Below are positions 8,004-11,704 of a stretch of DNA of 11,704 bases, in pieces (the first letter of the stretch is position 1; each line of letters begins with the position of its first letter). The stretch comes from Cyanobacteria bacterium UBA11370. GTDB lineage: Bacteria; Cyanobacteriota; Cyanobacteriia; Cyanobacteriales; Coleofasciculaceae. Under the pieces are notes generated by a model. That model searched no databases, was not told where the DNA came from, and saw only the letters and a program-made list of their open reading frames with translations. The DNA lies in NCBI GenBank assembly GCA_003486645.1, contig DNGI01000451.1, forward strand, positions 1-11,704, read 5' to 3'. The translations under genes and the position numbers were made by a program.

Positions 8004-8049
8004 TAGGGATTGGGATTAAGACATTGGCTGGTTTCTTACCCATTCCCTA
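8004..8049. repeat. Inverted repeat, TAGGGATTGGG / CCCATTCCCTA
   Basis: The arms at 8004-8014 and 8039-8049 pair at 10 of 11 positions around a 24-base loop. This could end transcripts from the hydrolase gene, but no T-run follows the second arm. It may equally be another dispersed repeat. Confidence 0.4.
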
Positions 8050-8130
8050 GTTCCTATTTGCCATGCTTTAGAATATACCAATTAAAAAAAGAAATGTTGC
8101 AGAGTTATATCAAATCCAGCATGAATGCAC

Positions 8131-8177
8131 GTATTGTAGAGACGTATTGTAGAGACGTTGCATTGCAACGTCTCTAC
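8131..8177. repeat. GTAGAGACGTTGCA palindrome with adjoining direct repeat
   Basis: A perfect 14-base inverted repeat (8149-8162 and 8164-8177) is centred on a single T at 8163. The 13-mer GTATTGTAGAGAC occurs twice in tandem at 8131-8143 and 8144-8156, the second copy running into the palindrome, which looks like slippage at the palindrome edge. From general knowledge, GTAGAGACGTTGCA-type palindromes are very common dispersed repeats in filamentous cyanobacteria. Confidence 0.85.
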
Positions 8178-8260
8178 AGGGTTTGAGTTTACAGGGACTG
8201 AGGTTGATTAACCGGATTTGATATTACTGAAACTCTGACAGAGTGTCTGTTCGCCAATGC

Positions 8261-8295
8261 AAAATCCAAAATCTAAAGTCTAAAATCCAAAATGG
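8261..8295. repeat. Heptamer array (AAAATCC)n running into a start codon
   Basis: Five seven-base units, AAAATCC, AAAATCT, AAAGTCT, AAAATCC and AAAATGG, are in exact register. The ATG start of the RnfD-like gene (8292-8294) lies inside the last unit. The array replaces the region where a Shine-Dalgarno sequence would be. Confidence 0.75.
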
Positions 8296-9233
8296 TATTA
8301 CGACCAGATCCCAGAAACTATCAAATTTTGTTTCTCTCCCTCTTCTTAATTTTGGGCATTGGGACAAGAGATTGGACGTTACGACTGCACTTGATTCTAG
8401 TTGTAATGCTGACTTGTATTTTAGCTCAAGTATTAGGGGTATTTTGGGGGTCAATCTATCAACGAAAACTAGTTAATTTTGGGAAAGAACCAGAAAATTT
8501 CTTTACTCAAATCAGTGCTAATATTACCCAATCTCCCAAAGCTATTTCTATAAAAAGTGCAATGATTACGGCATTAAGCTTAAGCTTATTGCTGCGAGCC
8601 GACCATTACAGCACAATGATTCTAGCAGGAGCTATAGCTATTTTAAGTAAATTTGTGTTTCAAGTGGGGGGTAAGCATTTTTTTAATCCGGCTAACTTTG
8701 GTATTATTGCTGTCTTAATCCTAACCAATGATGCTTGGGTTTCACCCGGACAATGGGGGGATGATGGCTGGTATGCGCTTTTATTTGCTGGGACTGGCGG
8801 TATGGTCTTAAAACGGGTTGGTCGCTGGGACACAACAGCAGCTTTTTTAGGAGTCTACACGTTACTAGAGGCAATTCGTAATGTTTGGTTAGGCTGGACT
8901 TGGGATGTTTTTGGTCATCGGTTGATGAGTGGATCGTTGTTGTTATTTGCTCTGTTTATGATTACCGATCCGCGTTCAATTCCCAATGCTCGGATCAGTC
9001 GATTGATTTGGGCAGGATGTATTGCTATCCTAACATTTATTTTACGCAATTACTTCTTTATCTCTACTGCTGTTTTCTGGGCTTTGTTTGCTTTAGCTCC
9101 TTTAACGGTGCTTTTGGATTTTATCTGGTCATCGCCTAGATTTTCTTGGAATCAAGCTTCTGAACAGGATTCTAATAAGTCTATGGAAATTGAATTGATG
9201 ACGGATAAGATGGAGCCATATTTTAAGGGTTGA
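8292..9233 (+). CDS. RnfD/NqrB-like membrane protein, 313 aa
   Basis: This integral membrane protein resembles the RnfD/NqrB subunit of Rnf and Na+-translocating NADH:quinone oxidoreductase complexes, which carries flavin and takes part in ion-coupled electron transfer. Hydrophobic helices lie near 10-24, 32-54, 91-101, 108-125, 133-146, 160-174, 184-200, 211-226, 238-252 and 257-279. The family-like segment GKHFFNPANFGI is at 127-138 and MITDPRSIP at 223-231. I find no SGAT-type motif, which carries the covalently attached FMN in classical RnfD/NqrB. At 313 aa it is a little shorter than typical RnfD. The C-terminus (281-313) is polar. No other Rnf or Nqr subunit is in the window. The gene is followed 26 bp later by a secreted DUF2330 protein, evidently co-transcribed. 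The ATG at 8292 lacks a Shine-Dalgarno and lies in a heptamer array. Family assignment is fairly sure; electron-transfer function is inference. Confidence 0.75.
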   Translation: MVLRPDPRNYQILFLSLFLILGIGTRDWTLRLHLILVVMLTCILAQVLGVFWGSIYQRKLVNFGKEPENFFTQISANITQSPKAISIKSAMITALSLSLLLRADHYSTMILAGAIAILSKFVFQVGGKHFFNPANFGIIAVLILTNDAWVSPGQWGDDGWYALLFAGTGGMVLKRVGRWDTTAAFLGVYTLLEAIRNVWLGWTWDVFGHRLMSGSLLLFALFMITDPRSIPNARISRLIWAGCIAILTFILRNYFFISTAVFWALFALAPLTVLLDFIWSSPRFSWNQASEQDSNKSMEIELMTDKMEPYFKG

Positions 9234-9247
9234 TTTTTACTACGATT

Positions 9248-9254
9248 AAGGAGG
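9248..9254 (+). promoter_or_regulatory. Strong Shine-Dalgarno AAGGAGG fixing the DUF2330 start
   Basis: AAGGAGG ends five bases before the ATG at 9260, an ideal distance. It decides for that ATG over the in-frame TTG at 9230, which overlaps the end of the upstream gene and has no ribosome binding site. It lies 14 bases after the stop codon of the RnfD-like gene, favouring coupled translation. Confidence 0.85.
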
Positions 9255-9259
9255 TTGTG

Positions 9260-10570
9260 ATGAAATTAGTTCGGATTTTAATCAGTTTACTGCTGAGTTT
9301 CGTAGTACTAATGTGGTTTGCGCCTAAAGCGTTAGCATTTTGTGGTTTTTATGTAGCAAAAGCAGATACGAAACTGTATAATCAGGCATCTCAAGTTGTG
9401 ATTGCTCGTGATAGCGATCGCACCATTCTCACTATGGCAAATGATTACCAAGGTGAGGTCAAAGATTTTGCTTTAGTGGTTCCCGTTCCGGTTGTACTTG
9501 AGAAAGAACAAGTGCATATTGGCGACCCTAAAATTATGGAACGGCTTGATAATTTTAGTGCGCCACGATTGGTGGAATATTTTGACCCCGATCCTTGTAA
9601 CTTTTACTTGTACCCTCCTGCTAGTGCTGCGCCAATTAATCGGCAATCAGGCGGAGTAAGGGAACGTTCGGAGGATGGTGCTTTGGGTGTAACTGTAGAA
9701 GCGCAATTTACGGTAGGCGAATATGACATTGTAATCCTGAGTGCGAAAGAATCGAACGGTTTAGAAACGTGGCTGAATCGCAATGGTTATAAAATTCCAC
9801 GGGGAGCAAATCGACTCTTACAACCTTACATTCGGCAGAATATGAAGTTCTTCGTTGCTAAAGTAAATCTCGAAGAATTTGAAGAAGCTGGCTATCAATT
9901 TCTGCGACCTATTCAGATGGCTTATGAATCTCCGCGCTTCATGTTACCCATTCGTTTAGGGATGATAAATGCCACAACAGAGCAAGATTTGATTGTCTAT
10001 GTTTTATCCCCTAAAGGTCAAGCCGAAGTGACCAACTACCGCACCGTACAAGTCCCTTCAGATAGTGAAATTCCTGTCTTTGTTAAGAATGAGTTTAGCG
10101 ATTTCTACAAATCCATGTTCCAAACATCCTATGAACGAGAACAAAAAAAGGTTGCCTTTCTAGAATATGCTTGGGATATGGCATGGTGTGACCCTTGTGC
10201 GGCGGAACCGTTAACACCGGAAGAACTGAAAAAAGCGGGTGTTTTTTGGTTGACTCAATCGATACCAAATAATGTGTTTATAACTCGCCTTCACGTCCGC
10301 TACAGTCGAGATAAGTTTCCGGAAGATTTGATGTTCCAAGAAACCTCAAACCGCCAACAATTTCAAGGTCGATATGTTTTGCGTCATCCTTTTACTGGAG
10401 ATATGAAATGTGCAGCAGGTGATGAGTATAAACGGTCATTAAAGGAACGATTTGAGCAAGAAGCCCAGACGTTAGCTAAACTTACGGGATGGAAAATTGA
10501 AGATATTCGGAGCAAAATTAACCTAACTCAAAACCAATCTAATCGTTGGTGGGAAAATGTTTGGGATTGA
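9260..10570 (+). CDS. Secreted DUF2330-family protein, 436 aa
   Basis: This is a DUF2330-type protein of unknown function, exported by Sec. The signal peptide is MKLVR followed by a hydrophobic core and APKALA, with likely cleavage before F27. The mature protein begins FCGFYVAKAD, then has SQVVIARD (44-51) and DFALVVPVPVV (69-79), which I recognise as DUF2330 features. Five cysteines follow the signal peptide (C28, C113, C310, C313, C384). C310 and C313 form WCDPC, a CxxC pair resembling a redox or metal motif. The C-terminus (about 390-436) is polar and probably helical. The start at 9260 is chosen because of the AAGGAGG and because it gives a clean signal peptide. It follows the RnfD-like membrane gene by 26 bp, so the two likely work together at the membrane's outer face. 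Cofactor, partner and reaction are not known. Confidence 0.82.
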   Translation: MKLVRILISLLLSFVVLMWFAPKALAFCGFYVAKADTKLYNQASQVVIARDSDRTILTMANDYQGEVKDFALVVPVPVVLEKEQVHIGDPKIMERLDNFSAPRLVEYFDPDPCNFYLYPPASAAPINRQSGGVRERSEDGALGVTVEAQFTVGEYDIVILSAKESNGLETWLNRNGYKIPRGANRLLQPYIRQNMKFFVAKVNLEEFEEAGYQFLRPIQMAYESPRFMLPIRLGMINATTEQDLIVYVLSPKGQAEVTNYRTVQVPSDSEIPVFVKNEFSDFYKSMFQTSYEREQKKVAFLEYAWDMAWCDPCAAEPLTPEELKKAGVFWLTQSIPNNVFITRLHVRYSRDKFPEDLMFQETSNRQQFQGRYVLRHPFTGDMKCAAGDEYKRSLKERFEQEAQTLAKLTGWKIEDIRSKINLTQNQSNRWWENVWD

Positions 10571-10602
10571 TAGGAAATTAGACTCAAACATTTAATTTAG
10601 CA

Positions 10603-10639
10603 GGGGTGAGGAAATAATCTACGACTAGTTTCCCACCCC
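10603..10639. terminator. Bidirectional hairpin terminator, DUF2330 gene / sulfotransferase
   Basis: GGGGTGAGGAAA (10603-10614) pairs with TTTCCCACCCC (10629-10639), with one bulged A and a 14-base loop. It lies 32 bp after the DUF2330 gene and 16 bp after the end of the convergent sulfotransferase. A T-rich stretch (CTTGTTTATT, 10641-10650) follows on the plus strand and an A/T-rich stretch follows on the minus strand. Confidence 0.65.
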
Positions 10640-10655
10640 ACTTGTTTATTAACGA

Positions 10656-11501
10656 TTACAAAGGTTGCAAGGTATAGTGTAAAGATATCATTTCATCTTT
10701 GAGAAAACTTTGAAAAAACTCAATTTCTGAAACTGAAAGCGCATTCGTATATCGACCCATTGCCGCTGGAGAAATTTCCTGACTTTCCCAACCAAGATCG
10801 CTAAATCTTGAGTTACTCCCTCTCCATCCAATCTGTCTGTCCATTTTCAGTAAGTCGGGAGTATAGTCTAATTCAATAACCTGGCAAACTTGCTGAATAA
10901 TAGCTTCAGGGTTAGAAACCAAATCTTCATACCGCACAACACTATATGACCCCGCATAGTTTTGCTGGTTTTGCTGTGCTAATTTGACAGATGCTTTCCA
11001 ATCTATAGCTTGTTGGGTAATTGTTAAATCCCAGCCTCGGCTTTTGATAGAAACAGCGACATCTCGCGGATCACGAAGTAGGTGGATCATCTTGGCGGTT
11101 GGGTATGCGGCAAAGATAGCGTCAGCAAAAAACTCGTTATAGGGAGTTTTAAGTCCCCATCTCGGTCTACCAATTTGTTTAGCATATTGTCTGAGAATAT
11201 GTTCAAAAACTAGACCACAAGTGATATGTTTTTCAGCATTAAGGGATGCTAAAATAGTATCACGAGCGAGTTTTACTTCGGCTTCTTCCAGCTTGCGATC
11301 GCTAAATATTTTTTCGATCAGTTGTTCTCGAATATTAGCGTCGTTCAGATCCAGATCTTTATAACGGTTGTAGAATTTTCGCCATAAAGGAAGGTCGGTT
11401 TGATAAATAGCTACAGTCGGGTGGGAACCAATAATTGCTCTCATTAGGGATGTACCACTGCGATGTAATCCACCAATAAAAATTGGTTTATCCTGATTCA
11501 T
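10656..11501 (-). CDS. PAPS-dependent sulfotransferase family protein, 281 aa
   Basis: This protein belongs to the sulfotransferase family, which moves a sulfonate group from PAPS to a hydroxyl or amine acceptor. The 5'-phosphosulfate binding loop GLHRSGTS is at 11-18, and the 3'-phosphate motif LLRDPRDVAVS is at 141-151 (R143, S151). WGLKTP (115-120) offers a lysine near the active site, and VVRYEDLVSNPE (188-199) is a typical downstream segment. The length of 281 aa is complete, with no membrane segment or signal peptide, so it is cytoplasmic or membrane-peripheral. The ATG at 11501 has AAGGA (minus strand, 11511-11515) nine bases upstream. The acceptor could be a polysaccharide, lipid or natural product. 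An HIP1 site at 11295 argues against very recent transfer. A MITE-like element lies 57 bp upstream of the start. Confidence 0.88.
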   Translation of the reverse strand: MNQDKPIFIGGLHRSGTSLMRAIIGSHPTVAIYQTDLPLWRKFYNRYKDLDLNDANIREQLIEKIFSDRKLEEAEVKLARDTILASLNAEKHITCGLVFEHILRQYAKQIGRPRWGLKTPYNEFFADAIFAAYPTAKMIHLLRDPRDVAVSIKSRGWDLTITQQAIDWKASVKLAQQNQQNYAGSYSVVRYEDLVSNPEAIIQQVCQVIELDYTPDLLKMDRQIGWRGSNSRFSDLGWESQEISPAAMGRYTNALSVSEIEFFQSFLKDEMISLHYTLQPL

Positions 11502-11558
11502 TGTTTTAATTCCTTTATAGCGGTTTTGCTGTTGAATGAGATAGAAATTAGGGATGTC

Positions 11559-11669
11559 ATATCATGTCCGGTTGAATAACCCTAAAAAAGAGTGAGGGGG
11601 AGAGGGGGAGAGAGGGAGAGAGGGAGAGGGGGAGACTTTTGATTATGGGTGATTTGCCGGACACCATAC
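11559..11669. mobile_element. MITE-like element, copy 2 (about 111 bp), inverted
   Basis: This is the reverse-oriented relative of the element at 5325-5442. The left end ATATCATGTCCGG (11559-11571) is followed by TTGAATAACCCTAAA, the reverse complement of the copy 1 right end. The core is a purine tract of GGGAGAG-type units (11590-11635). The right end GGGTGATTTGCCGGACACCATA corresponds to the copy 1 left end (TATCATGTCCGGCCAATCACCC) with two changes in the outermost TIR. The decayed right TIR suggests it is older or less mobile than copy 1. It has no coding capacity. Confidence 0.78.
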
Positions 11670-11704
11670 CAAACCTAGTGGTTCATGTCATTAATTATGG
11701 GGGG
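11670..11704. other. Window end, no feature seen
   Basis: The last 35 bases after the MITE-like element show no start codon context, repeat or hairpin that I can support. Confidence 0.4.

Larger units (their letters stand above)
7903..8260. other. Gene-free intergenic stretch upstream of the RnfD-like gene
   Basis: No convincing coding sequence lies between the hydrolase and the RnfD-like gene. Besides the listed repeats it holds a GTAACG/CGTTAC inverted pair (7925-7930 and 7945-7950), an A-rich patch near 8085-8094, and a small CTCTGACAGAG palindrome (8234-8244). The promoter for the downstream pair should be here, but I cannot point to a good -35/-10 pair. Confidence 0.5.

Noticed and set aside
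8224..8476. Short open frames on both strands around the RnfD-like start
   Set aside because: They run through the AAAATCC heptamer array and the out-of-frame start of the RnfD-like gene; the translated repeats (IQNLKSKIQN and the like) are an artefact.
9230..9259. In-frame TTG start at 9230 for the DUF2330 gene
   Set aside because: It overlaps the stop of the upstream gene, has no ribosome binding site, and would put ten extra residues before a clean signal peptide that begins at the ATG at 9260 behind AAGGAGG.

Overview
The window looks like chromosomal DNA from a cyanobacterium, probably a filamentous, repeat-rich lineage (Coleofasciculus, Moorena and Microcoleus are guesses, not a sequence match). 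Evidence: six complete HIP1 octamers (GCGATCGC at 2145, 4951, 5963, 6121, 9414 and 11295, where chance predicts about 0.2), several heptanucleotide tandem repeats of the cyanobacterial STRR kind, a perfect GTAGAGACGTTGCA palindrome, and a thioredoxin that resembles the y-type of cyanobacteria and chloroplasts. Ten protein genes are supported. I see no rRNA, tRNA, transposase or CRISPR array.

Layout. 1-2265: a small unrecognised protein gene (+) converges on a 603-aa sodium:solute symporter (-); a 136-bp inverted repeat lies between them and its arms contain both stop codons. 2266-5256: a UDP-glucuronate 4-epimerase-like sugar-nucleotide epimerase (+) converges on a secreted, three-SLBB polysaccharide export protein (-), with a hairpin and a dispersed repeat between them. 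5257-5520: a 118-bp MITE-like element. 5521-7858: a y-type thioredoxin (-) divergent from fabG (+), then tandem palindromic repeats and an alpha/beta hydrolase (+). 7859-8291: a 433-bp gene-free stretch made largely of different repeats. 8292-10570: a two-gene unit with an RnfD/NqrB-like membrane protein followed by a secreted DUF2330 protein. 10571-11704: a bidirectional terminator, a sulfotransferase (-), and a second, oppositely oriented copy of the MITE-like element.

How the genes fit together. The epimerase (uronic acid sugar supply), the export protein (outer-membrane passage) and the sulfotransferase (possible sulfation) would fit a sulfated, uronic-acid-containing extracellular polysaccharide, but they are not one operon and the link is inference. 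FabG (fatty acid elongation cycle) and thioredoxin are ordinary housekeeping functions sharing a divergent promoter region. The least understood part is the RnfD-like/DUF2330 pair. Its first protein resembles the membrane flavin subunit of Rnf/Nqr complexes, but no other Rnf subunit is present and I cannot see the covalent flavin attachment motif. Its partner is an exported protein with a Trp-Cys-Asp-Pro-Cys motif. This pair and the non-autonomous mobile element family are the best candidates for something undescribed.
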